Source: JACVRW01 sp963835705 (lineage in GTDB: Bacteria; Actinomycetota; Thermoleophilia; Solirubrobacterales; Thermoleophilaceae). Taken from it: a DNA stretch of 64,000 nt. Location of the stretch: NCBI GenBank assembly GCA_963835705.1, contig CAWIGR010000012.1:186001-250000 (forward strand), given 5' to 3'. Under the pieces are notes generated by a model that had not been told where the DNA came from, did not search any database, and saw nothing but the letters and a program-made list of their open reading frames with translations. Position 1 is the first letter of the stretch. The number at the start of each line of letters is the position of its first letter. Shown piece by piece: positions 1-7,502 of this stretch. The position numbers and the translations under genes were made by a program.

Positions 1-1550
1 TCAGCTCCGCGCCGGCCCGACAGCCTGATGATCGCGGCCACCGGCAACAGCCCCACCAGCACGATCAGCAGCGCCGGCAGCGCCGCGGTCTCGAACAGCG
101 ACTCCGCGGTGGCCTGCCAGACCGCGATAGCGAGCGTGTCGCCGCCGGTCGGCCGCAGCAGAAGCGTGGCCGGAAGCTCCTTCATCACCTCCACGAACAC
201 GAGCAGCGTGGCCGTGGCGAGCCCCGTGGCCATCATCGGCACGTGCACGCGAGCGAGCACCTCGAGCCGGTCGGCGCCGAGCCCGCGCGCGGCGTCGTCC
301 AGCTCGCGCGGCACGCGCAGCAGGCTCGCCTCGACCGCGCCCCAGGCGAGCGCGAGGAAGCGAACGAGATACGCGAAGAGCAGTCCGATCACGGTGCCGG
401 TCAGGATCAAGCCGGTGCCGGCCGCCGCGTCGGCGCGGCGGTCGAGCCAGGCGAGCGGCACGATCACCGCAACCGCGACGACCGAGCCCGGCAGGCCGTA
501 GCCGATCGTAGCGGCCCTGGCCGCCACGCCCGCGACCCGCGAGCGGCTCGTGCGCACGCCGTAGGCGAGCAGGAGCGCCACGACCGGCACGAGCAGGGCG
601 CTCACCCCCGCCAGCAGCACGCTGTTGCGCACGGCGGTGGCGAACTCGGGCGCCAGCACGCCCTCGTCGATCGAGTCGAGCGACCAGACACCGAGCTGAG
701 CCAGCGGCGCGGCGACCACCACGGCCACGAGCGCCAGCGGGACGATCGTCGCGGCCAGTGCCGCGAGCCCGTGCAGCCGCACGGGCGCCACCGCGTCGCC
801 GCGCGCCGCGTGCTGGTGGTAGCGAGCCCGGCCCCGGGCGAGCCGCTCGAGCAGGAGGAGCGTGAGCGTCACCGACATGAGGAGCGTGGCGAGCTGCATG
901 GCCGCGTCGCGGTCGAGGGCCGTGAACCAGACCCGGTAGATCGCGTCGGTGAAGGTGCGCACGCCGAGCAGGTTCACGGTGCCGAAGTCCGCCAGCGCCT
1001 CCATCAGCGCGAGCGCGACGCCGCCGAGGATCGCGGGGCGTGCCAGCGGGATCGCCACCCGCACTACGGCCGCCCGGCGCGACAGCCCGAGCCCGCGGCC
1101 GGCCTCGAGCAGCGTGCGCGACTGGGCGAGGAACGCGGCTCGCGCGAGCAGGTAGACGTACGGGTAGAGGACCAGCGTGAACACGCACACCGCGCCCAGC
1201 TCGGAGCGGATGCCCGGCACCTCGAGACCGAGCGCGAACAGGGTGAACACGTAGCCCGGCATGGCCAGCGGCAGCACGAGCGCCCATTCGATCCAGCCGC
1301 GCCCGGGGAAGTCGCAGAAGGAGACGAGCGCGGCGAGCGCGGTGCCGAGCACGAGCACCCCGGCGCCGACGCCCACGAGCAATACAGCTGTGGCCGCGAG
1401 AGCCTCGGGCACTAGGCCGGAGAAGCGCGACAGGCTCCCGGGGGCGGCTATGAACGAGAGCGGCAGGCCGATGAGCGGCCCGGCCACGACGAGCGCGGCG
1501 AGCAGCGCAAAGACGCCCCAGCCGTCGATCCCTCGCCGCGTCAGTCCCAA
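1..1550 (-). CDS. Iron(III) ABC transporter permease, FbpB family (C-terminal end beyond the window)
   Basis: Inner-membrane permease that would move Fe3+ delivered by the adjacent binding protein. The frame is read on the minus strand from a TTG at 1550 that overlaps the last codons of the upstream gene, and stays open for 516 codons to the left edge. It holds many hydrophobic segments and two EAA-type cytoplasmic loops, LLEAGRGLGLS near residue 150 and LDDAARGLG near residue 430. Two loops in one chain mark the fused double-permease FbpB/SfuB architecture. The last visible codons (about ...RLSGRRGA) look like the end of such a protein, so little is missing. The ATPase subunit is not in the window and may lie to the left. 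The TTG start is inferred from frame and overlap, not from a clear ribosome site. Confidence 0.8.
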   Translation of the reverse strand, partial: MGLTRRGIDGWGVFALLAALVVAGPLIGLPLSFIAAPGSLSRFSGLVPEALAATAVLLVGVGAGVLVLGTALAALVSFCDFPGRGWIEWALVLPLAMPGYVFTLFALGLEVPGIRSELGAVCVFTLVLYPYVYLLARAAFLAQSRTLLEAGRGLGLSRRAAVVRVAIPLARPAILGGVALALMEALADFGTVNLLGVRTFTDAIYRVWFTALDRDAAMQLATLLMSVTLTLLLLERLARGRARYHQHAARGDAVAPVRLHGLAALAATIVPLALVAVVVAAPLAQLGVWSLDSIDEGVLAPEFATAVRNSVLLAGVSALLVPVVALLLAYGVRTSRSRVAGVAARAATIGYGLPGSVVAVAVIVPLAWLDRRADAAAGTGLILTGTVIGLLFAYLVRFLALAWGAVEASLLRVPRELDDAARGLGADRLEVLARVHVPMMATGLATATLLVFVEVMKELPATLLLRPTGGDTLAIAVWQATAESLFETAALPALLIVLVGLLPVAAIIRLSGRRGA

Positions 1551-2539
1551 CCCACCTCGTCCATCAGGTTCAGGGCATCGTCCAGCCGCGCGCCGGCGTG
1601 CTCCACGTCGATCGGGTCGGCCTCGAACTCGAGCGCCTCGCTCACGGGGAACTCGTGGTTGTTGTCGGAGAAGACCTCCTGCTGCTCGGGCGAGACGAGG
1701 AACTCGATCAGGTCCTGCGCCTCGGCGGCCTGGCTGCTCCCCGCCACGACGCCGAGGCCGGAAAGGTTCACGTGCGTGCCACGGCCGTCCTGGTCGGCCC
1801 ACACGGGCTCGACCGGGAAGTCCGGATCCTCCTCCTTCTCGCGCTCGAGGTAGTAGTGGTTGGTGAGGCCCACGTCGCAGTCGCCGTCCGCGATCGCCTC
1901 GAGCACGTCCACGTCCGAGCCGAGGATGTCGGGGTCGTTCGCCATCCAGCGCCGCAGCATGCGCTCGGTGGCGTCGGGACCGTCCTTGGCGAGCCGGTCG
2001 GCCACGAAGGAGACGTTGTACTCGCTGGTGCCCGAGCGGAGGCAGAGGCGGTCCTTCCAGCGCGGCTCGCCGAGGCCCTCGTATGTGGTCACCTCGTCGG
2101 GGGCGACCCGCTCGGCCGAGCGCATGATCGTGCGCGCGCGCAGCGCCATGCCGTACCAGTGGCCGTCTGGATCGCGCAGGTCCTCCGGCACGAGGCGGTC
2201 GAGCTCGGGCGAGTCGAGCGGCTCGAGCAGCCCGGCCTCGGTGGCGCGCCACAGGTTGGCGGCGTCGACGGTGATGAGCACGTCGGCGGGCGTGTTCGGA
2301 CCCTCCGCCTGGATCCTCTCGTAGAGCTCGGTGGCCGAGCCGCCGCGAAGGCTCAGGTCGGTGCCGGTCTCGGCGGCGAAGTCCTCGAACGGCTGCTCCT
2401 CGCCGTAGTGCGAGCGGGCGGAATAGATGTCGAGGGCGTCGGCGGACGACCCTGAAGTGGCGAGCACCACGCCGACGATCGCCACGACGAGCACCACCGT
2501 CCCGCCCACGAGCACCCAGGTGAGCGCTCGCCGGGACAC
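1541..2539 (-). CDS. Iron(III) ABC transporter substrate-binding protein
   Basis: Extracytoplasmic ferric-iron receptor of the FbpA/FutA class, 332 residues. An N-terminal hydrophobic segment (about residues 7-27) serves as signal peptide or anchor. The mature part opens with IYSARSHYGEE, corresponding to the family's LYS-x-RHY iron-site strand. NHYYLER near residue 225 provides the adjacent tyrosines that bind iron in this family. It lies 3 nt after the small lipoprotein gene and overlaps the permease start, so the three form one transcription unit. Control is probably by the DtxR/IdeR-like box upstream of the lipoprotein gene. The alternative of a thiamine- or phosphonate-binding protein is less likely given the tyrosine pair and the iron box. 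Confidence 0.85.
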   Translation of the reverse strand: MSRRALTWVLVGGTVVLVVAIVGVVLATSGSSADALDIYSARSHYGEEQPFEDFAAETGTDLSLRGGSATELYERIQAEGPNTPADVLITVDAANLWRATEAGLLEPLDSPELDRLVPEDLRDPDGHWYGMALRARTIMRSAERVAPDEVTTYEGLGEPRWKDRLCLRSGTSEYNVSFVADRLAKDGPDATERMLRRWMANDPDILGSDVDVLEAIADGDCDVGLTNHYYLEREKEEDPDFPVEPVWADQDGRGTHVNLSGLGVVAGSSQAAEAQDLIEFLVSPEQQEVFSDNNHEFPVSEALEFEADPIDVEHAGARLDDALNLMDEVGWD

Positions 2540-2542
2540 GGC

Positions 2543-2806
2543 CTAGGGCGACGTTTCGGTCTCGGGAGCCGTCTCGTCGTCGTCGGATTCGGTCTCGGTC
2601 TCGGTCTCCGTCTCCGGGGCGGTCTCGGTCTCCGTGCCGGCCGTCTCCGTGCCGACGGTCTCGGTTCCCGTCCCCGCCGCGGTGCCGGTGCCCTCGGTCT
2701 GGAACTCGACCTCGCCCTCGCGGTCCTCGCCGCAGGCGGCGACGCCCACCGCGGCCCCTGTCCCGAGCGCCGCGGCGACAATGAGGATCCCTGCCTTCTT
2801 GAGCAT
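2543..2806 (-). CDS. Small acidic Thr/Glu-repeat lipoprotein leading the iron operon
   Basis: Eighty-seven-residue predicted lipoprotein. A hydrophobic signal peptide ends in a lipobox-like GVAAC with the cysteine near residue 25. The mature part is almost entirely low-complexity Thr/Glu/Gly, with ET and TE repeats and an ESDDDE run. It has no recognisable fold. It is the first gene after the iron box and is followed 3 nt later by the Fe3+-binding protein, so co-regulation with iron uptake is expected. The carboxylate-rich tail could concentrate cations at the membrane or act as a spacer through the cell wall; both are guesses. I do not recognise a named family. Confidence 0.65.
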   Translation of the reverse strand: MLKKAGILIVAAALGTGAAVGVAACGEDREGEVEFQTEGTGTAAGTGTETVGTETAGTETETAPETETETETESDDDETAPETETSP

Positions 2807-2811
2807 GCGCG

Positions 2812-2825
2812 TTAGGCTAGCCTAA
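2812..2825. promoter_or_regulatory. DtxR/IdeR-like iron box
   Basis: Perfect 14-bp palindrome TTAGGCTAGCCTAA in the divergent region between the iron-uptake operon and sufB. It matches 13 of 14 positions of the first 14 bases of the known 19-bp IdeR/DtxR consensus TTAGGTTAGCCTAACCTAA. It ends 5 bp before the lipoprotein ATG, so a bound repressor would cover the start of that transcript. The distance to the sufB ATG is 52 bp. Confidence 0.75.
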
Positions 2826-2877
2826 CTCCGACCTGGCGGGTCTGATAAGCCCCTCGGCGCGCTAACCTAGGTGGTGT

Positions 2878-4278
2878 ATGGCAGCCACCGACAAGACCCG
2901 CATCGTCAAGCCCAGCCCCATCAAGGAGAACGAGCAGGGACAGCTCGTCGCCAAGAAGGGCATCTCACGTGAGGTGATCGACGAGCTCTCAAAGATCAAG
3001 GGGGAGCCGGACTGGATGCGCGACAAGCGGCTCAAGTCGTTCGAGATCTTCGAACGCAAGCCGATCCCCACCTGGGGCGTCGACCTGTCCGATCTCGACC
3101 TCTCCGATCTCGTCCTCTACTCCCCGCCCGAAGCCGGGCGCTACGACAGCTGGGACGACGTCCCGCAGGAGCAGAAGGACACATTCGAGAAGCTCGGGAT
3201 CCCTCAGGCGGAGCGCGAGCACCTCGCCGGCGTCGTGGGTGTGTGGCGCCAGGAGCCCTTCTACGAGGGCCTCAAGAAGGAGTACGCCGACCTCGGGATC
3301 CTCTTCTGCGCGATGGACACCGCGGTCACCGAGCACGAGGAGCTGGTGCGCGAGTACTTCATGAACAAGTGCGTGCCGCCGCAGGACAACAAGTTCTCGG
3401 CGCTGCACGGCGCGGTGTGGTCAGGCGGCTCGTTCCTGTACGTCCCGAAGGACGTGAAGGTGGACCTCCCGCTCCAGGCCTACTTCCGCATGGAGGGCTC
3501 CGGCGAGGGCACCTTCGAGCACACGCTGATTATCGCCGACGAGGGCTCCGACGTGAACTACATCGAGGGCTGCACGGCGCAGACCTACAGCGCCAACTCG
3601 ATGCACTCCGCGGTCGTCGAGATCTTCGTCAAGGAGGGTGCGAAGGCCCGCTACACGACCGTGCAGAACTGGTCGAAGGACGTGTTCAACCTGAACACCA
3701 AGCGGGCGATCGTGGAGGCGCACGGGACCGTCGAGTGGGTCGGCGGGTCGATGGGCGCCAAGAAGGTGATGCTCTACCCCGGCTCGTTCCTGATCGGGGA
3801 GGGCGCGCGCGCCGACCACCTCAACGTGGGCGTGGCGAGCGGCGACGTGTGGAAGGACACGGGCGCCAAGGTCGTCCACCTCGCGCCGAACACGAACTCG
3901 AACATCCTCGCCAAGTCCATTTCCAAGGACGGCGGGATCATGGGCTACCGCGGCCTGGTCCGCATGGGACACAACTCGCAGGGCTCGAAGGCCCGCGTGC
4001 AGTGCGACGGCCTGATGATGGACGACCGCTCACGCTCGGACACCTGGCCCGACATCCAGATCCAGAACCCGCACGTGACCGTGGCCCACGAGGCCGTGGT
4101 CGGCAAGATCTCCGACGAGCAGCTCTTCTACCTGCAGTCGCGCGGCCTTTCGGAAGAGGAGGCGGCGGCGATGATCGTGAACGGCTTCATCGAGCCGGTC
4201 ACGAAGGAGCTGCCGATGGAGTACGCCGTCGAGCTGAATCGGCTGATTCAGCTCGAGATGGTCGATTCCATCGGGTAG
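2878..4278 (+). CDS. sufB: Fe-S cluster assembly protein SufB
   Basis: SufB scaffold subunit of the SufBCD complex that builds Fe-S clusters in the cytoplasm; 466 residues, the normal family length. Family stretches visible include the N-terminal PDWMRDKRLKSFE, the mid-protein VPPQDNKFSALHGAVWSGGS, the beta-helix core (GSDVNYIEGCTAQTY) and the C-terminal FIEPVTKELPMEYAVELNRL. It begins at an ATG opposite the iron-uptake operon, with no clear Shine-Dalgarno. AACCTAGGTG just upstream could hold a -10 element. Unlike most suf loci, no sufC, sufD or sufS follows: the next 600 bp hold a decayed transposase. SufB needs SufC and SufD, so partners must lie elsewhere, or the operon was split. Confidence 0.95.
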   Translation: MAATDKTRIVKPSPIKENEQGQLVAKKGISREVIDELSKIKGEPDWMRDKRLKSFEIFERKPIPTWGVDLSDLDLSDLVLYSPPEAGRYDSWDDVPQEQKDTFEKLGIPQAEREHLAGVVGVWRQEPFYEGLKKEYADLGILFCAMDTAVTEHEELVREYFMNKCVPPQDNKFSALHGAVWSGGSFLYVPKDVKVDLPLQAYFRMEGSGEGTFEHTLIIADEGSDVNYIEGCTAQTYSANSMHSAVVEIFVKEGAKARYTTVQNWSKDVFNLNTKRAIVEAHGTVEWVGGSMGAKKVMLYPGSFLIGEGARADHLNVGVASGDVWKDTGAKVVHLAPNTNSNILAKSISKDGGIMGYRGLVRMGHNSQGSKARVQCDGLMMDDRSRSDTWPDIQIQNPHVTVAHEAVVGKISDEQLFYLQSRGLSEEEAAAMIVNGFIEPVTKELPMEYAVELNRLIQLEMVDSIG

Positions 4279-4470
4279 GACTGCAGCGCCGGCGAGCGCG
4301 AACGGCCGGCCCTCTCCCGTTGGTCTCCATTCGCTTCAGTGGAACTACCGGCGTGCCGATGGCTCAAAGGTGGCGAAACAGCTCGGACCCACCCGTCCAG
4401 ACCGGCTGACGATCTGGCCCCTCGATGACCAGGGGTTCGGCATCGACGTGCGCTGGTCCGGAGGCGAAGC

Positions 4471-4860
4471 GCAATCGTCCACCTGGCCGCCTGCTCCCGC
4501 ACCGGCCTCCCGCTCGCGTGGGAAGTCGCCACCGGCAGGGCGAACGAGTCCACCATGGCGCTGCCACTGATCGACAAGCTCCGCTCAGACGGGTTCAAGG
4601 TGGAGACAGCGGCGATGGACAAGGGCTACGACCTCGGACCGCTCTACGACGGGCGCGAGGACCGAGGAATCCGGCCGATCATGCCACTCCGCATGACCCC
4701 CGCCGTGAAGGCCGGAGCCGATGAACCGCCCAGGTGCGAGCATGGCCTTGGGTATTCGCCAGGTCGGACTACAAGCGCAAGGCGTCCGGCCGATCTGACG
4801 ATCCTCGCCAAGCTCGCCTGCGCGCTCGCCAGAGCGCGAGCTGTGCCGCTCGCAGCATAG
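4471..4860 (+). pseudogene. Decayed IS transposase (DDE type, IS5-like)
   Basis: Remnant of a DDE transposase. From 4471 the frame reads AIVHLAACSRTGLPLAWEV, then DKLRSDGFKVETAAMDKGYD and GIRPIMPLRMTPAVKAG, typical of the catalytic domain of IS5-related transposases. Near 4740 the family sequence jumps to the +1 frame (WVFARSDYKRKAS). After an internal deletion the first frame resumes with ADLTILAKLACALARARAV and a stop. The N-terminal part and the C-terminal catalytic region are absent. An open stretch at 4337-4470 in another frame (WNYRRADGSKVAKQLGP) looks coding but I cannot assign it. No terminal inverted repeats or target duplication were identified. Confidence 0.8.
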
Positions 4861-4894
4861 GCGTCGCCCGTCGTCAGGCGCAATACTTCCCGCA

Positions 4895-5317
4895 ATGATG
4901 CCCGAGGAGTCCACGACACCCGACCTGGTTGCACTTACGCGCCGTGCCTTCGAGGCTGTGAATCAGCGTGACATCGACGCGGTGATGAGCTTCTTCGCTC
5001 CCGATGCGGTCTTTGACGGGCGGGAGTGGAACCGTTACGAAGGCCGAGCGGCAATTCGTGGCTTCCTGGACGACTGGTTCGGCTCCTTCGCCGAGCTTCG
5101 CATGGAAGTCGAAGAGTTCGTCGTCCTCGACGACGGGGTCGTGCTTGCGGTGGTCAATCAAGAGGGTCGTCCGGTCGGAGTCGATGGTCAAGTCCAGCAG
5201 CGGGAGGGATGGGCCATCTGCTGGTCGGCCGATGGCCTCCTCGTGCGATTGACGACCCACACCGACATCGACGAGGCCCGTGCTGCCGCCGAACGGCTCG
5301 CCGAGCCGAGGCGGTAG
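4895..5317 (+). CDS. NTF2-like (SnoaL-type) protein
   Basis: A 140-residue cytoplasmic protein with the NTF2-like cone fold. The N-terminal helix (LVALTRRAFEAVNQRDIDAV) is followed by FFAPDAVFDG, the GRAAIRGFLDDWF helix and strands ending in THTDIDEARAAAERL. This is the pattern of stand-alone SnoaL-like proteins, which range from small hydrolases and isomerases to ligand-binding proteins, so no reaction can be given. Starts with tandem ATG codons. It sits between the transposase remnant and a convergent RNase HI gene and looks monocistronic. A second NTF2-like gene lies 900 bp downstream. Confidence 0.75.
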   Translation: MMPEESTTPDLVALTRRAFEAVNQRDIDAVMSFFAPDAVFDGREWNRYEGRAAIRGFLDDWFGSFAELRMEVEEFVVLDDGVVLAVVNQEGRPVGVDGQVQQREGWAICWSADGLLVRLTTHTDIDEARAAAERLAEPRR

Positions 5318-5354
5318 GCGTGGCGAGTTTCGCTAGTCGTTTCGCTGGACCCTT

Positions 5355-5912
5355 CTAGCGGCGCACCGCAGCGACAGCGAGCTGGTCTACGAGCTCGTTG
5401 AGCGTTTCCCCGGAGTGGCCCGGGACATAGGTGAAGTCGACCCGGTGCGGCTTGGCCGCGACCAGAAGCTCCTCCCACAGATCTCGATTGGCAACCGGTT
5501 TCCTCTGCGAGTTCACCCAGCCGCGACGCTGCCAGCCGTCGAGCCAGCGGTCGGTGAACGCCTTCATCAGGTAGGTGGAGTCGACGTGCGCCTGGACGTG
5601 GGCGGGGTTCTTCAGCGCGCGCAGGCCCTCGAGGAGCCCCGTGATCTCCATCCGGTTGTTGGTGGACGGGCTCTGGTTGCCCCAGACCGCCATCGCCCGC
5701 GTCTGGTCGCCGCTGCCCAGATCGACGCTGACGGCGCCTGGCTCGGTGAGCCGCTTGATCTCGCGTTCGAGCATGCTGCCGGCAGCGTCGGCATCGGCCT
5801 TTTGGACGGGGCGGCCGAAGACGAGCACGGCTGCCCAGCCGCCGGCGGCGGACTCGCGGCCGTTGCCGGAACACGCGCCATCGCACCAGAGGTGAACGGT
5901 CGGCATAGTCAC
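5355..5912 (-). CDS. Ribonuclease HI family protein
   Basis: RNase H that would cut the RNA strand of RNA-DNA hybrids. Active-site motifs are present in order: CDGACSGN near residue 10 (first Asp), NNRMEITG near residue 86 (Glu), DSTYLMKAF near residue 110 (second Asp), GHSG near residue 165 (His) and NELVDQLA near residue 172 (last Asp). The protein has 185 residues against about 150 in the classic enzyme. The surplus is an insertion of about 40 residues between the GGWAAVLVFG strand and NNRME. A GTG at 5912 and an ATG at 5906 are both possible starts. No operon partner; it is convergent with the NTF2-like gene. Confidence 0.88.
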   Translation of the reverse strand: MTMPTVHLWCDGACSGNGRESAAGGWAAVLVFGRPVQKADADAAGSMLEREIKRLTEPGAVSVDLGSGDQTRAMAVWGNQSPSTNNRMEITGLLEGLRALKNPAHVQAHVDSTYLMKAFTDRWLDGWQRRGWVNSQRKPVANRDLWEELLVAAKPHRVDFTYVPGHSGETLNELVDQLAVAAVRR

Positions 5913-6194
5913 ACCCTGAACCTATCGCGCGCCGAAGCCGCCGCTGAGCTGCTGGCGGGCGATTGACTGCACGATGCCGTCCGGCCGAACCTGGGCGCGC
6001 ATGCCGTCGAACTTGACCTGTAGGCCCATCCCTCCGCTTTCGATGGAAGCCCGGAACGGGCGAGCACCGGTGAGACGAAGCCCGGCAGGTGCTCGCGAAC
6101 CGTCAGCGACCGAGGCTACGCGACGAAGCAACTGGTGCGGAAGCTCGAGTAGCGCTCCTCGCGCTAAGCGGCAGCGAGGGCTTAGTCTCCCCAC

Positions 6195-6590
6195 GTGTCC
6201 AATCTCGAGCAGATCCAAGAGCTGTACGGCGCGTTCGGACGCGGCGAGATCGAGCCGGTGCTGGCTGCGCTCGCGCCCGACGTCGAGTGGGTCGAGGGAG
6301 ACATCGAGGGCCTGCCCTACCGCGGCGTCCATCGTGGTCCCGAGGCCGTCGGCCGAGACGTGTTCGCGCAGATCCCAGGCGCCTACGAGTCGTTCGAGCT
6401 CGTGCCGCAGGAGTGGGTCGACGGCGGCGACACGATCGTGATGCTCGGGCGCGTGACGGTTCGCCTGGACGGCCGCGAGTCCAGCCAAAGCGTGGCCCAG
6501 GTCTGGAAGTTCCAGGACGGCAAGATCACGCGCTTCGAGTCTTTCCAGGACACGCTGGCCACGGCGCGCGTTCTGGGCGCGGTCGGCTGA
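6195..6590 (+). CDS. NTF2-like (SnoaL/ketosteroid isomerase-like) protein
   Basis: A 131-residue NTF2-fold protein read from a GTG at 6195. The N-terminal helix LEQIQELYGAFGRGEIEPVL is followed by LAPDVEWVEG, GPEAVGRDVF, a TIVMLGRVTV strand, and WKFQDGKITRFESFQDT near the end. WKF-DGKI-RFE is a hallmark of SnoaL-like domain proteins. Function cannot be deduced from the fold. It differs in sequence from the NTF2-like protein at 4895, so it is not a recent duplicate. No close neighbour on the same strand. Confidence 0.75.
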   Translation: MSNLEQIQELYGAFGRGEIEPVLAALAPDVEWVEGDIEGLPYRGVHRGPEAVGRDVFAQIPGAYESFELVPQEWVDGGDTIVMLGRVTVRLDGRESSQSVAQVWKFQDGKITRFESFQDTLATARVLGAVG

Positions 6591-7015
6591 CGCGCCGACC
6601 GGCGGGCTGTCGGGGGACGGCGACTCTCGTCGCGCCGATCCTACGTTCACCGGTCGGGTGCTCAAAGCTCAAAGGCACGGACTATTGCTTCTCACGCATT
6701 GCGATAGCGCGGGCGTCGTGCTCCTCGCGCCGGTCGCTGAGGCGGGGGCCTATGCAGGGCGCGGCCCGAGGCGGCGCGCGTGGTGCTTCTGGGTTTCGTC
6801 CCTTGCGGCTGTGACGGATCGAGCGGGCGGACTATCGAGATCACGCGGAGACGCAAGGCGCCAGACGAGATCGATTGGTCGATTTTCCCGCCTATAGGGG
6901 GTCAAATCGACCAATCGGCGCGTGAGGCGATCGTTCCGCTTCGCGCCGACGTGCGGCAGCGGTCCACGCCGCGCCGCTCCTTACACGCGAGTGCAGCGGG
7001 TAGGGAGGTCTGGAG
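6591..7015. other. Intergenic gap, no gene supported
   Basis: The open frames here (6658-6897 and 6780-7019 on the plus strand) lack protein-like composition and a plausible ribosome site. The only structured signal is the inverted repeat at 6872-6917. Confidence 0.5.
6872..6917. repeat. Perfect 14-bp inverted repeat
   Basis: CGATTGGTCGATTT at 6872-6885 is repeated in inverted orientation as AAATCGACCAATCG at 6904-6917, with an 18-base loop. The stem is A/T-richer than its surroundings. No poly-T tail follows on either strand, so it does not look like a simple terminator. It could be an operator, a recombination site or a mobile-element relic. Confidence 0.7.
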
Positions 7016-7288
7016 CTAGGCGTCTTGTTGGCGCGCGAACGCCGCCATCTGGGGCCTACCTTCAAGTCCGGCGTCCTGGAAGATCGCCGGCATCTCGGGA
7101 TCGGACATGAGGTTCTTGTAGCCCTCCTCATCGCAGTCCATGAGCACCCACACCCGCTCGGCGTCATTGGGGTCGCGATAGACATACGAACCCTTGGACC
7201 CGTGCTGCTTTCGCTTCTCAGCGCCCTTGGTCGAGAACGTGTTCCAGAAGCGCTCGAAATCCTCGATCCTCACCGTGGACAGGATCAT
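7016..7288 (-). CDS. Small protein, probable dimeric alpha/beta barrel (ABM-like)
   Basis: Ninety-residue cytoplasmic protein. It begins ILSTVRIEDFERFWNTFSTKG and continues with GSYVYRDPNDAERVWVLMDC, then EEGYKNLMSDPEMPAIFQDAG. The alternation of a short strand, a helix and the WVL-D--SEEGYKNL segment resembles small ferredoxin-like proteins such as antibiotic-biosynthesis-monooxygenase-like domains. The closing ARQQD is charged. The ATG at 7288 is the only good start. No catalytic residue can be named and the family call is from pattern only. It stands alone on the minus strand between two gaps. Confidence 0.6.
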   Translation of the reverse strand: MILSTVRIEDFERFWNTFSTKGAEKRKQHGSKGSYVYRDPNDAERVWVLMDCDEEGYKNLMSDPEMPAIFQDAGLEGRPQMAAFARQQDA

Positions 7289-7502
7289 CGCGTTCGTCCT
7301 CCTTTGGACGTCGTCGATCGAGTTGTGCCGCCGTAGAGCAACGAGCCAGTAACGCTACCCCGAACTCTGCTGCCGTGCCGGACGATCCCGATGATCAGAC
7401 GCTCGGTGTTCTTTTGCGCGAATCCGGGCCGCGCGACGACTGGATCGGACCCCCCGACGTGCGCCGCGGAGGCCGTCCCGCTGCTCCGTTGCATGGAAAG
7501 CG

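Noticed and set aside
1..1287. Arg/Gly/Ala-rich open frame on the minus strand ending at position 1
   Set aside because: Out-of-frame reading of the FbpB-type permease, whose true frame shows membrane helices and both EAA loops.
2865..2872. ACCTAGGT palindrome just before sufB as a second iron box
   Set aside because: Only 8 bp and poor match to the DtxR/IdeR consensus; more likely part of the sufB promoter.
5922..6029. Possible 35-residue gene on the minus strand (MGLQVKFDGMRAQ...)
   Set aside because: The ribosome-site-like GGAGGG touches the ATG, there is no homologue I recognise, and it is too short to support alone.
6658..7019. Two overlapping short plus-strand open frames in the 6.6-7.0 kb gap
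   Set aside because: Arg/Gly-rich noise without ribosome sites or family resemblance.
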